A stretch of 64,000 nt of DNA from Erinaceus europaeus (GCF_950295315.1 NC_080164.1:15456882-15520881); one strand, 5' to 3'. Shown: positions 11,063-21,396, counted from the stretch's first letter. Notes: generated by a model from the letters alone, not told the origin. Program-made: numbers and translations.

Positions 11063-11286
11063 CTGAGTTCTCCTTTCATGGACTCCTCGGTCTTCACTTC
11101 ATCCTTAGACATCCATTCTGGGTCTCTTCCTTTTCCAGGAAGTCCTCCTGGATTCATCCACCTCCCAGAAATGTCTTCTGTAGTAGGGACTCCTTAGACT
11201 CATGGTGACACAGCTTCAGCAAAATGCATGAGGGTCTTATGTCCCCAACAAGAGAGTAAGTTCCTTGGTGGCAGAACTTGGACTTT

Positions 11287-11445
11287 TAAAAAAATGTTAT
11301 TTATTTATCTACTTATTTATTTATTTAGAAAGATAGGAGGAGAGAGAAAGAAAACAGACATCATTCTGGTACATGTGCTACCAAGAATTGAACTTGGGAC
11401 CTCATGCTTGAGGGTCCAGCGTCTTATCCAGTATGCTACTTTCTG
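11287..11445 (-). repeat. SINE-D
   Basis: TTATTTATTTATTTAGAAAG, CATTCTGGTACATGTGC, GCTTGAGGGTCCAGCGTC. Confidence 0.85.
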
Positions 11446-12029
11446 GATCGCAGTACCTGGCTGCTTTAAACTTCTTCCTCTTCCCCACCCAGCAAGGACC
11501 TTGCCGGCTCCTGATGTTCAGATCACAGCAGCTGGATGCCAGGACTGGCTCTCAGGGGAGGCACTTGAGTCTGCCCTCCATCCTTCACCCCTTGCTTTCT
11601 GAACCTGCTCTTTCCCACTCATCATTCATCCATCCATTCATTCATTCATTCACTCATTTGGAAGGGGTGCTGTGCAGTTAACCCTCAGTCAACTTCTACT
11701 GCAAATAGCTTAGAAATGGTAAGCTTGCTTGGCTGGGAAGCCCAGGCCTGCCTTTAAAAGGGGATTGTAAAGTTAAGAAAACAAATATGAACTATTTTGA
11801 GCAAAAAGGCCTTTTTAATTGGTGTAGTGGAGAAGGCACAATGTTTACGGGAAGGAAGCTGAGGGCAAGGAGCAGAGGCAACTCCCGGTCTCACGCTGAT
11901 CAAAGGCCTCACACTCACCGTCCGCGTTCCCCCTGGGCTGGCTCTACCATGGGGGGGAGTGGGGGGGGGCGGGGGGGTGGAGAATGAGCCCTGGGGTCAC
12001 CTGGAAGTGGGGGGGGGGAGGACTAGTCT
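11446..12029. other. Unassigned intron 1 sequence with (ATTC)n
   Basis: Contains (ATTC)n at 11628-11660 and G-rich runs at 11950-12020. The G runs could form quadruplexes. No gene is seen. Confidence 0.5.
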
Positions 12030-12137
12030 TTGAAGTCCCTGAGCCTCATCACACAATAGAGTACGGAAGCCCCAGGTTCAATCCCCTGCACCACCATAAA
12101 CCAGAGCTGAGCTGTGCTGTGGAGAGACAGAGAGAGA
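12030..12137 (+). repeat. SINE-C, 5' truncated
   Basis: AGGTTCAATCCCCTGCACC and CATAAACCAGAGCTGAGC. Confidence 0.8.
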
Positions 12138-12254
12138 GGAGAATGGAGAGAATTGAGGGCCGACAGGCTAGCTGGACAGTGCACCTGCTTTACCACCTGC
12201 AAGTCCCACCCCCTCTGGTGGACACTTCAGTGTCTGTCTCTTGTTAATGATTTT

Positions 12255-12466
12255 TTAAATTTCTTTATTGGGGGATTAATGGTTTACAGTTGACAGTAAA
12301 ATACAATAGTTTGTACATACATAACATTTCCCAGTTTTCCACATAACAATTCAACCCCCACTAGGTCCTCCTCTGCCATCATATTCCAAGACCTGAACCC
12401 TCTCCCCCACCCCCCAGAGTCTTGCACCAACTCCAGTCCAAGTTCTGCTTAGTGTTTTCTCTTCTG
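12255..12466 (-). mobile_element. L1 3' end, minus strand
   Basis: About 210 bp of L1 3' UTR in inverted orientation (TTCTTTATTGGGGGATTAATG onward). It is flanked by the direct repeat TTGTTAATGATTTT at 12241-12254 and 12467-12480, an intact target duplication, so it is a single 5'-truncated insertion. Confidence 0.9.
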
Positions 12467-12666
12467 TTGTTAATGATTTTAATGGCTTTTCAGCCTGGCT
12501 CACAGAGACTCACAGAACTACATTTCCCTAGAACCTCTGCATGACCTGTGACCCAATGCCATGACTCTAGCTTTCAACGAGTTTTCGTTACAAAACACTG
12601 TGCAAATTCAGATTGCTCAGCCCTGGACAGTAGGGACTAGAAGTGTGCCGGTTTCACATCAGGGAC

Positions 12667-12975
12667 TGAGCGAGTCGGGCAGTAGCGCAGCAGGTTAAAT
12701 GCACGTGGCATAAAGCCCAAGGACTGGCATAAGGGTCCCGGTTCAAACCCTTCACCTGCAGGGGAGTCACTTCACAGGCGGTGGAGCAGGTCTGCAGGTG
12801 TCTGTCTTTCTCTCCCCCCATCTCTGTCTTTGCCCTCCTCTCTCTATTTCTCTCTGTCCTATCTGACGATGACGACATCAATAACAACAATAATAACTAC
12901 AATGACAATAAAAAACAACAAGGGCATAAAAAGGGAAAATAAATAAATAAAATATAAAAAAGTTTTTAAAAAAAG
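12667..12975 (+). repeat. SINE-A
   Basis: GGGCAGTAGCGCAGCAGGTTA head through AACAACAAGGGCATAAAAAGG and an A/T-rich tail. B box is GGTTCAAACCC. Confidence 0.95.
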
Positions 12976-13005
12976 AAATAACAACAGTAGTTAATAACAA
13001 CCATC

Positions 13006-13194
13006 AGAAATAAGTGTAAGGTAGCCTGGGAGGTAGCGCAGTGGTAAAGCTTTGGACTCTCAAGCATGAGGTCCCAAGTTCGATCCCCGGCAGCACATGT
13101 GCCAGAGTGATGTCTAGTTCTTTCTCTCTCCTCCCATCTTTCTCATAAATAAATAAAATCTTTAAAAAAAAAAAAGAAAAGAAATAAGTGTAAG
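13006..13194 (+). repeat. SINE-D with target duplication
   Basis: The element runs 13021-13179, with A box GGTAGCGCAGTGG and B box GTTCGATCCCC both intact. AGAAATAAGTGTAAG stands exactly at 13006-13020 and 13180-13194. A recent insertion by appearance. Confidence 0.95.
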
Positions 13195-13349
13195 ACATAT
13201 AATATTTATGAGAGGAAGAGAAACCAAAACACTGCTCTGATGGATGCAATGCCAAGTGCTCAAGTGAGTAGTCCTGAGCTGGGGAGCTGTCTCCCCAGAC
13301 CCCAGGAAGTATGTGGCAGCATATGCCTCAATCTCCCATAACGATGGTT

Positions 13350-13490
13350 TCCAGTTTATTTTTATCTTAGTTTATTTTAGATGGAGACAGAGAGGCAAAA
13401 AGAGAGTGAAAGAGAACACAGCACCAAAGTTTCCTTCAGTGCAGTGGGGGCTTTCCTTCAACCTGGGCCGCATACACGGCAAAAGGTCTC
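13350..13490 (-). repeat. SINE-F
   Basis: GCACCAAAGTTTCCTTCAG, then CCTGGGCCGCATACACGGC. Confidence 0.8.
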
Positions 13491-13797
13491 AAACACTTTA
13501 AAGTGTCTTCTGTGGTCCTCTGCCCCTTCTCTGTATTCAGAGAGCTGCTTTGGGTTCACCTGCTTGCGGGCAGAGACTCTCCATAGCTCCTCTCACTTGC
13601 TACTTTGTTAGGCACCCAGCCCGGCCCTCTGGCCCCGGTTCCCAGGCTCCTGGCCTTACAGTGTGTGGGGCTTTCCGTCCTCAAGCTGAGGCCCCAAGAA
13701 ATCCCTTTGTTGTGTGATCAGGTCACTTTCTTTAGTGGAACAAATATGATGGAAAGGTCGTAGGTTGTGTTTCTTTTTTCCAGTTCTTTCCTCCTGC
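13491..13797. other. Single-copy intron 1 sequence
   Basis: No repeat or gene recognised. Confidence 0.5.
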
Positions 13798-13986
13798 CAG
13801 GATCTGGTCAGCTATATGACTCCCACTTACCTACCCCAACCTCTTTGAAAATCCCACTGTAGGGCTGGGCAGTAGCGCATTGGGTTAAGTGCATGTGGTG
13901 CAAAGTGCAAGGACCGGTGCAAGGATCCTGGTTCAAGCCCCCAGTTCCCCACCTGCAGAGGGGTTTCTTCACAGGTGGTGAAGCAG
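13798..13986 (+). repeat. Local direct duplication, copy 1
   Basis: 189 bp that contain 65 bp of unique sequence plus the first part of a SINE-A. It recurs at 14297-14473, starting 499 bases further on. Confidence 0.95.
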
Positions 13987-14205
13987 GTCTGCAGATGTCT
14001 ATCTTTCTCTTCTCCTCTCTGTCTTCCCCTCCTCTCATAATTTCTCTCTGTCTTATCCTACAACAGCTATAACAAAATAACAACCACAACAAGGGCAGCA
14101 ACAAGGACAACAAAAATGGGGAAAATAGCCTCTAGGAGCAGTGGATCCATAGTGATGGCACTGAGCCCCAGTGATAACCGTGGAGACAAAAAAAAAAAAA
14201 AGAAA
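13863..14205 (+). repeat. SINE-A, full length
   Basis: GGGCAGTAGCGCATTGGGTT head to the CCAGTGATAACCGTGGAG end and A/GAAA tail. The first half lies in the duplicated segment. Confidence 0.95.
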
Positions 14206-14296
14206 GAAAGAAAGAGAGAAAGAAAGAAGAGAAAACCCCACTGTGAAAGGCAAAACAGTGCTACAGGTCTCTCCCCTTCCATCACTACTACACACA

Positions 14297-14473
14297 CAGG
14301 ATCTGGTCAGCTATATGACTCCCACTTACCTACCCCAACCTCTTTGAAAATCCCACTGTAGGGCTGGGCAGTAGCGCATTGGATTAAGTGCATGTGGTGC
14401 AAGGTGCAAGGATCCTGGTTCAAGCCCCCAGTTCCCCACCTGCAGAGGGGTTTCTTCACAGGTGGTGAAGCAG
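14297..14473 (+). repeat. Local direct duplication, copy 2
   Basis: Same 5' unique flank and same SINE-A head as 13798-13986, with a 12-base deletion and a G-to-A change in the SINE head. It ends abruptly at GTGAAGCAG. Confidence 0.95.
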
Positions 14474-14489
14474 TGAACATCTTTAACAT

Positions 14490-14620
14490 TTTCAGTGACA
14501 GAGAGTCTATCGCACTGCTCAGTCTGGTTTATGGTGGTGCTGAGAATTGAACCTGGGACCTTGGAGCCTCAGGCATGAAAGTCTTTGGCATAACTATCAT
14601 TATGCAATTTCCCCAGTCCT
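14490..14620 (-). repeat. SINE-C
   Basis: GGTTTATGGTGGTGCTGAG, ATTGAACCTGGGACCTTGG. Confidence 0.9.
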
Positions 14621-14690
14621 CCTTTCCCTCTTGATTTATCTCTGTCTCTATCCAATAAATAAATAAATAAATAAAATATTTTTTTAAAAT
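14621..14690 (+). repeat. Orphan SINE-B tail
   Basis: CTCTGTCTCTATCCAATAAA and repeated AATA without a head. It is separated from the truncated SINE-A head by the inverted SINE-C. Confidence 0.75.
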
Positions 14691-14702
14691 AAGCTAGAAA
14701 GG

Positions 14703-14827
14703 GTGGGGGTTAGATAACATAATGGTTATGCAGAGACTCATGCTTGAGGCTCCAAAGCCCCAGGTTCAAGCCCCTGTACCACCATAAGCCAGAGCTGATT
14801 TGTGCTCTGGTAAAACAAACCAACAGT
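14703..14827 (+). repeat. SINE-C
   Basis: TAGATAACATAATGGTTATG, CCATAAGCCAGAGCTG. Confidence 0.9.
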
Positions 14828-14847
14828 AAAGCTCCACCATGTTTATC

Positions 14848-14975
14848 CCAGGAGGTAGCACAGTGGGTAGGTAGAGTGCCAGACGTGGAAGCATAAGGTT
14901 GAGAGTTCAATCCCTGGAATCATATATACCAGAATGATATTATGGTTCTCTCTCTTTCATAAGTAAATGAGAGAA

Positions 14976-15016
<41 letters not shown>

Positions 15017-15036
15017 GAGAGAGAGAGAGAGAGAGG
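14848..15036 (+). repeat. SINE-D with (GA)n tail
   Basis: GGAGGTAGCACAGTGGGTAGG head. The GA-rich run is at 14969-15036. Confidence 0.8.
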
Positions 15037-15485
15037 ACCCTTGTGGTTGTTAAAAGAAAAAAATTGCAGTCAAAGAGGAGAAGCCCTGCTGCCTGGTGCC
15101 ACAGAAAACCACAGACCAGCCCATAACTGACACCCAGAGGGAAAGGCCTTTGTTTACTGCAGCCCATAGACCAAGGAAATGGGGATATTGCTCAAGTCTG
15201 CAGACGGGTAGCAGGAGGGGCTAGAAACTTCTCATGCGTCTATTTCTTGAAAAAACTGAAAGTGGATTTGGGGCTAAGCCAGACCTGCCAGGCCTTGAGG
15301 CCATCAAGTTATGAATCTAAAAGGGTTCTTCTTTCTTAGTTGGTCTTTAGCTCTGTTATCTGCCTGGGAAGCAGAAGACAAGGAGTAATAAGGACAAGTG
15401 TGGTGTTCTGAGTGGTGGCTCTACAGGGTAGAGCAGAGAACTTTGCTTGTAGGAGAAAGTGCAGTGACCCTGGGTCTTTATCCCT
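15037..15485. other. Single-copy-looking intron 1 sequence
   Basis: No repeat or gene recognised. Confidence 0.5.
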
Positions 15486-15492
15486 GCAGTGG

Positions 15493-15912
15493 TGTGTTGT
15501 TGTGCGCGGGCCGCGGAGAAGAGAGAGAGGGGGTCTGGAGCGAAGAGGAAACACAAATCTTTATTTGCGCTGGCACCTCAGAGTTGGGTGCTAGAGAGGC
15601 ATGTTGGGCCACGTGGAGTTAGCGAAAATGGCCGCCTCACGCAGTAACCTTTCCTGTGTCTGAACACCGGAGTGAAGCGCTGGCAAGAGAACGAGGTGTG
15701 GAAGAAGAAGGGCTTTTATAGGAGCAGCTTTCGCGAGAATGGGAAGGGGGAGGAGTAACCAAAGCACTCCAAATATCGCGGGGATATAGACAATGCCCTG
15801 AGGGCACAATATGGCTGAACAGGCACTCCGAGAATGTCCCAACTCTCGTGGGAACTAGCAGTAGCCTGAGGGGACAACATAGCAGATGTGACTGCATCTG
15901 CACAATTTCCCA
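15493..15912 (-). mobile_element. Solo LTR, ERV2/IAP-like, minus strand
   Basis: 420 bp, TG...CA on the plus strand, flanked by GCAGTGG at 15486-15492 and 15913-15919 (6-7 base duplication). On the minus strand it has TATAAAAG (complement at 15713-15720) and AATAAA (complement at 15560-15565). It keeps many CpG sites, including a run near 15504-15516, so it is young or spared from decay. No internal proviral sequence remains, which fits LTR-LTR recombination. Class assignment comes from the 6-base duplication and general layout. Confidence 0.85.
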
Positions 15913-16085
15913 GCAGTGGCGCAGTGGATAAAGCCTTGGCCTCTCAAGCATGAGATCCTCAGCTTAATGCCTGTCATTACATCTCCATACTGGAGTGGTG
16001 CTCTAGTCCTCTCTCTGTCTCTCTCTGTCTCTGTCTCTCTCTCTTTCATTGACAAATAAATAAAATAACTCTTAAAAAAGAGAGA
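15913..16085 (+). repeat. SINE-D
   Basis: GTGGCGCAGTGGATAAAGCC head immediately after the LTR. The LTR seems to have landed at the very start of this SINE. Confidence 0.85.
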
Positions 16086-16087
16086 GG

Positions 16088-16303
16088 GGGGCAGGCAGTG
16101 GCACACCTGGTTAAATGCTCACATTACAGTGCATAAGGACCCAGGTTCAGGCCCCTGATCCCCACCTGTGGGGAGAAGCTGCACAAGTGGTGAAGCAGGG
16201 CTGCAGGTGTCTCTGTCTCTCTCCCTGTCTATCTCCCCCCTCAATTTCTCCCTGTTTCTATCCTATAACAAGTAAATAAAGATATTTAAAAAGAGAGAGA
16301 GAT
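16088..16303 (+). repeat. SINE-B
   Basis: GGCAGGCAGTGGCACACCTGG through CCTGTTTCTATCCTATAAC. Confidence 0.9.
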
Positions 16304-16349
16304 GTGCATCTTTAGACCATCAAGTTCTTAAACCTTCCTTGATATTTTT

Positions 16350-16450
16350 CTGCCACCAGGATTATCATTGGACTTGGTGCCTACACGGTGAATCCACTGC
16401 TCCAAGCAGCTAAGATTTCCATTTTATTTTATTTTATTTTATTTTATTTT
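16350..16450 (-). repeat. SINE-A 3' fragment plus (ATTTT)n
   Basis: GCCACCAGGATTATCATTGG to CCACTGCTCC. A 25-base ATTTT run joins it to the next copy. Confidence 0.8.
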
Positions 16451-16755
16451 GCCTCCAGGGTTATCACTGGAGCTTAGTGCCTGCACTATAAATCCACTGC
16501 TCCTGGAGGCCATTTTTTTTTCCATTGTAGTTATTATTGCTGTTACTGCTGTTGTTGTTGGATAGAACAGAGAGAAATGGAGAGAGAAGGGAAAGACAGA
16601 AAGGGGCATAGAAAGATAGACACCTGCAGACCTGCTTCACTACTTGTGAAGTGACCCTCCTGCAGGCGGGGAGCCAGGGGCTCGAACCGGGATCTTTGTG
16701 CCTGTCCTTGAACTTCACACTATGTGCACTTAACCCGGGGTGCTACCGCCCACCC
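16451..16755 (-). repeat. SINE-A, full length
   Basis: GCCTCCAGGGTTATCACTGG, the TTGTTGTTGGATAG block, CTCGAACCGGGATC, ending GGGGTGCTACCGCCC. Confidence 0.95.
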
Positions 16756-16761
16756 CACTCC

Positions 16762-16912
16762 CCATTTTATTTTTATTTTTATTTTATTTGATAGGACAGA
16801 AAGAAGTTGAGAGGGGCAAGAGAGCTAGAGAGGGCAAGAGAAAGAGATATCTGCAGACCTGCTTCACCACTTGTGAAACTCCCCGCTGCAGGTGGGGAGC
16901 AGAGGTTTGTGG
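16762..16912 (-). repeat. SINE-A/B fragment
   Basis: TTTGATAGGACAGAAAGAAG to CGCTGCAGGTGGGGAGC. The tRNA-like part is absent. Confidence 0.8.
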
Positions 16913-17474
16913 ACAGGCTTTAAAAACAAACAGCAAAAACCCTGGGTGCATGGCAGCAGAATAACTGGCAGTGCCCGCTGGCTTCTCCCCACCCCTCATC
17001 TCTCCACAGTTGTACTGCCAGAGACAGTTTGTGTCTTTATGAATATATATGTATATACTCTCTAGAATAAGGGCTCAGTTGTTCTGGCAAAACTCAGCTG
17101 AATTTTCTCTTCCTTAGTGTCAGTGTTCAAGCCCAGGTTCAAGCCTAGCCCTGGTCCATAAGCACAGTTTCTGTGGAGATGCCACCCTGCCCAGCCACCT
17201 GTCTTCACTTAAGCTGTGGGTCTGCTGCATCCCTCTTTCTCACTTTTCTCCTCACAGAGCCAGGTGCAACTCGCTGCCTCCACCCAGGAGGCCTTTGCTC
17301 CTGACCAGGACCCACACGCTGGTGATGGTCTGGAGGTTCCCAGAGCACCTTGACCATTTAGCACATGCTCAGATGACTGTAGTTCACTCCAATCCAGACC
17401 TCCTGTCTTTCTTCCCAGGGAGTTGAGCAAGGGCAAGTGGAGGCATTCAGAGCCTCACCACAGCCTCAAGGAGG
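16913..17474. other. Single-copy-looking intron 1 sequence
   Basis: No repeat or gene recognised. Confidence 0.5.
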
Positions 17475-18018
17475 AGAAACCAGCATCCTGCAATTCCTCT
17501 CCTGGGAATATATCCTAAGGAACCCAACACACCCATCCAAAAGGAACTGTGTACACCTGTGTTCTTAGCAGCACAATTTGTAATAGCCAAAACCTGGAAG
17601 CAGCCCAAGTGTCCAACAACAGTTGAGTGGCTGAGCAAGTTACCACTCAGCTATTAAAAATGGTGACTTCACCATTTTCAGCCCATCTTGCATGGAGCTT
17701 GAAGAAATCATGTTAAGTGAGGTAAGTCAGAAACAGAAGGATGAATATGAGATGATCTTACTCTCAGGCAGAAGTTGAAAAACAAGATCAGAAGAGAAAA
17801 CACAAGTAGAACCTGAACTGGAATTGGTGTATTGCACCAAAGTAAAAGACTCTGGGGTGGGTGGGGGAGGGGGAGAATACAGGTCCATGAAGGATTCAGA
17901 GGACCTAGTGGGGGTTGTATTGTTACATGGAAAACTTAGAAATGTTATGCATGTACAAACTATTGTATTTACTGTCGAATGTAAAACATTAATTCCCCAA
18001 TAAAGAATTTTTTTTTTA
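17475..18018 (+). mobile_element. L1 3' end (ORF2 C-terminus and 3' UTR)
   Basis: 5'-truncated L1. The first 170 bases code for the end of the ORF2 reverse transcriptase protein ([19 protein letters not shown], then CP..EWLSK) with stops and indels, followed by about 350 bp of 3' UTR ending CCCCAATAAAG and an A tail. It matches the inverted copies at 12255 and 47247. Confidence 0.92.
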
Positions 18019-18167
18019 AAGTCTGTCTCAGCTCCAGAGAAACAGAAAAGCAGCTTCCTGCTTCTGAATAGCCTTCTGTTCACATGGCTTCTGTCCAAGG
18101 GGTGCATCTGGGGTGACCGTCTGGTTGCCTTCAGGATGCACTGTCCTTCCTCCCCCCACCCCCTTTC

Positions 18168-18284
18168 TCTTTACCAGAGCACTGCTCAACTCTATTTTAT
18201 GGTGGTGTGGGGATTGAACCTGGGACTTTGGAGCCTCAGGCATAACAGTCTCTTTGCATAACCATTATGCTATCTACCCCTGCC
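18168..18284 (-). repeat. SINE-C
   Basis: ACCAGAGCACTGCTCAAC to CATAACCATTATGCTATC. Confidence 0.9.
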
Positions 18285-18304
18285 CTTGTTTTGTTGTTGT
18301 TGTT

Positions 18305-18440
18305 GTTAGGTTTCTTTCTTTATTAATTAGAGAAGAGAGAACCAGAGCATCACTCTGGCACATGTGATGCCCAGAATTAAACTTGTAATCTCATCTCATT
18401 CTTGAAAGTTCAACATTTGCCACTTCAACACCTCCCAGGC
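18305..18440 (-). repeat. SINE-D
   Basis: TTCTTTATTAATTAGAGAAG, CACTCTGGCACATGTGATG, ending AACACCTCCCAGGCC. Confidence 0.8.
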
Positions 18441-18537
18441 CACTGCCCTTGACCTTTTCAGTCCAGATACACCTTCATTTTCTCTATCCCATGACAAGCC
18501 TGGCCCAGATCTTTGAAGCCAACTAGAAAGCCAACTT

Positions 18538-18655
18538 TTTTTTTTTTACCAGAGCACTGTTTGGCTCTGGCTTATGGTAGTGCGGGGGATTGAACCTGGG
18601 GCTTTGGAGCCTCAGGCATGAGAGTCTCTTTACATAACCATTATGCTATCTATAT
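18538..18655 (-). repeat. SINE-C
   Basis: Poly-T, ACCAGAGCACTGTTTGGC, GAGTCTCTTTACATAACC. Confidence 0.9.
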
Positions 18656-18784
18656 GCCAACGTCTTTCTCACACCGACTTTTCCATAATAAAAATTATGA
18701 TAATATATAATAATGTATTATGATTATATACTATAGTAATAATAGCAATTGTTTTATTATTCTAGAAGGCACTGCTCAAACCCA

Positions 18785-18885
18785 GTTCTCTCTTGATAGA
18801 GGTACAGAGGGAGGTGGGAGAAGAGACCACAGAACTGAAGCTTCCTTCTGCAGCGGGAACTGGGCTTGAACCTGGGTCACCCCAT
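18785..18885 (-). repeat. SINE-F fragment
   Basis: GAACTGAAGCTTCCTTCTG and GGGCTTGAACCTGGGTC. Confidence 0.7.
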
Positions 18886-18969
18886 GGTGACCCCAACCTC
18901 CTCATTTCTTGAGCCTTCAGGGATGGCACAGAGGGAAGGGTGATGAACTTTATTTAATTTTTTGGAAAT

Positions 18970-19389
18970 TGTTGGTATGCATGAGACCCCTTCTGTTTCA
19001 TTTGGTTTAAATCCCCCCTGCTTAACACTATTCTATTTACATAACCACTTCATTCTATTTACATAACCACTGTTAACAAGCACCACCCTCCCTCCAGGGC
19101 ATTGGTGGTTCAGTGATAGGATTCTCGCCTGCTCCGCCCCCTCCTTGTCACACTCTGATTTTCACCAGTCACTTTTCTCTCCACCCTCTCTATGTCACAT
19201 CCTGTTTCCACTCTACTTGGCAAGTATATATAAAGACAGCATTGTGAGTTTTGGGGTACCTTGAGTTTAGCTTAGCTCGGCTTAGATTGGGCTGCATCCT
19301 GCATGAATAAAGAGATACTGCCTACAGCTCAACCATGAGTCCCTGGTCATCTGTTACCCGCCCGTGAAGCCAGCCCGGCGAAAACAACA
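18970..19389 (+). mobile_element. Solo LTR, ERV2-like, with tRNA-Gly-like segment in U3
   Basis: 420 bp beginning TGTTGGTATG and ending AAAACAACA, with GGAAAT duplicated at 18964-18969 and 19390-19395. It has a GC box (GCTCCGCCCC, 19131-19140), TATATATAAA at 19225-19234 and AATAAA at 19306-19311, in the order of U3-R-U5. Bases 19099-19132 match the 5' half of tRNA-Gly(GCC). U3 is clearly related to the solo LTR at 40617. No coding sequence remains. Confidence 0.93.
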
Positions 19390-19395
19390 GGAAAT

Positions 19396-19525
19396 ATTTT
19401 ATTTTACTTGTTAATGAGAGAGGTGAGAGGAGAGAAAGAGAGAAACAGCATCACTCTGGCACATGCGCTGCTGGGGGTTAACTCAGGGCCTCGTGCTTTA
19501 TCCGCTGTCCCATCTCCCGAGCTGC
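19396..19525 (-). repeat. SINE-D
   Basis: ATTTTACTTGTTAATGAGAG, CACTCTGGCACATGCGCTG, TTTATCCGCTGTCCC. Confidence 0.85.
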
Positions 19526-19720
19526 TTCTCTCTTGTCCTTTGGCCTGATGGTGGTCTCTGTGCCGGGAGAGGGGAAGTAGGTTGTAGGGTCCGAGGCCTG
19601 GTGCTGATGCATCAGAAAACCAACACCCACAGTGGCTTCTGCAAGAAGGGAAAGGGTTTTATTGCTGGTTAGAGCTCAGGGAGGGGAGAGCCAGTGCAGT
19701 GCCAGTGTGGTGCCTCCCCA

Positions 19721-19756
<36 letters not shown>

Positions 19757-20365
19757 GCCTCTGCTTCCGGGAACATTTACACCAGTAGAAGCTTCTGTCT
19801 GTTTCTTGAAAAACATGCAGTGGGTTTCAGAATCGACAGGATGGCTTGTCGGTGTGAGGTAATAAGTTCTGCTGTTTACACTGAAGGCAAAGACAAGCAG
19901 AACAAAGGGAAGTGTTTTCCCTCTTGGGTTTTGTTTTTCTTTGCCGAATCAGTTTTAATATAGTTACTGCCTCTGCAAACAGGTGCAAGAGATTTACTGT
20001 CTTCTGCCTGACCCAATCTCTAGGTTGCTCTGCTCCACGTTACTGTCCCTTTAGATGGGGCCCTCGGGCCAGAGGAGGGACTGCACCTGAGCCTAGCTGT
20101 GGAAAGCCCCTTCTAAGTACAAGGGGGCAGGAGGCCAGTGGGCTGTCTGCTTTCTAGTGTCGGGTACAGAGGCAGTCATCCTGCACCCTGTGCTCTGCAG
20201 AGGCGGGACCAGGGATAAGTGGGCATCAGACAGACTGATGAGAGAAAAAGTGAAAAAGCTTAATAACAACATGTGCACCTCCTGTGTACTTAGGAAGGGC
20301 CCTGAGAAGGTGAGCCGCTCCCTCATCTATGTGGTTAGGACAGCTGTTCAAAAACCACAGATAAG
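19526..20365. other. Unassigned intron 1 sequence with (CA)n
   Basis: (CA)n at 19722-19754. The rest shows no recognised repeat or gene. Confidence 0.5.
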
Positions 20366-20650
20366 GGGACCAGGCGGTGGCACAGCAGGTTAAACGCATG
20401 TTACCATGCACAAGGATCTGGGTTCAAGACCTTGTGCCCCATTTTTTTTTTGGGGGGGGGTGAAGCAGGTGGGCAGGTGTCTGTCTTTTCATGAGTAGTG
20501 AAGCAGGTCTGCAGGTGTCTATATTTCTCTCTGTCTCTATCTCCCCTGCCCCTCTCAACTTCTCTGTCCTATCCAATAAAAAATATAAAGAGAGAGGGAG
20601 AGAAATGGCCACCAGAAGCAGTGGACTGGTAGTACTGGCACCGAACCCCA
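20366..20650 (+). repeat. Mosaic SINE (B head, A tail)
   Basis: Starts GGGGACCAGGCGGTGGCACAG with a B-like head and ends with the A-type GGCCACCAGAAGCAGTGG and CACCGAACCCCAGC. GTGAAGCAGGT..GCAGGTGTCTGT occurs twice (20461 and 20499), so part of the body is duplicated. Confidence 0.8.
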
Positions 20651-20838
20651 GCACACACACACATACACACATACATATACACACACATATACATATACAC
20701 AGACATACATAGACACATATACACACACACAGACACATATACACACATATACACAGACACACACATATACACACAGAGACACATATACACACACATATAC
20801 ACATATACACACATATACATACACACACACACATATAC
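20651..20838. repeat. Compound (CA)/(TA) microsatellite
   Basis: About 190 bp of CACA, CATA and CAGA units in changing order at the end of the preceding SINE. It gives long spurious open frames of Cys/Val/Tyr codons on the minus strand. Confidence 0.95.
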
Positions 20839-20945
20839 AGTGGATAGTGCTGGGTTTGATCCCGATCCCTAGCATTGCATGTGCCAGAGTGATGCTCTGA
20901 CTTTCCCCTCCCCTCTATAAATAAATAAATCCACAAATAAATAGA
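20839..20945 (+). repeat. SINE-D, 5' truncated
   Basis: GTGCCAGAGTGATGCTCTGA with an ATAAATAAATAA tail. Confidence 0.8.
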
Positions 20946-21055
20946 AAAAGAGCTAAGACATAGGTTGGGAGAGAGAGTAGGCCTGCTGGGTAGGTAAGTC
21001 ACTGAGGAGCAAAGGTGCAGATTCCAGTTTCTTCTCCACTTAGAAGATAAGGAAG

Positions 21056-21396
21056 GGGTCGGGCAGTAGCGCAGCGGGTTGAGCGCACATGGCGCAAAGC
21101 GCAAGGACCAGCAGGAGGATCCCGGTTCAAGCCCCCAGCTCCCCACCTGCAGGAGGGTCGCTTCACAGGTGGTGAAGCAGATCTGCAGATGTCTGTCTTT
21201 CTCTCCCCCCTCTCAGTCTCCCCTCCTCTCTCCATTTCTCTCTGTCCTATCCAACAACAACAGCAATGATAACAACAATAATGATGATAACAAGGGCAAC
21301 AAAGTGGGAAAAATGGCCTCCAGGAGCAGTGGATTCGTAGTGCCGGCACCGAGCCCCAGCAAGAACCCTGGAGGTTAAAAAAAAAAAAAAAAAAAG
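21056..21396 (+). repeat. SINE-A, full length
   Basis: GGGCAGTAGCGCAGCGGGTTG head, B box GGTTCAAGCCCCC, AACAACAACAGC stretch, CCCCAGCAAGAACCCTGGAGG end, 18-base A tail. Little diverged. Confidence 0.97.

Noticed and set aside
20424..21146. Long minus-strand open frame of 240 codons
   Set aside because: It runs through a CA/TA microsatellite (Cys/Val/Tyr repeats) and inverted SINEs.
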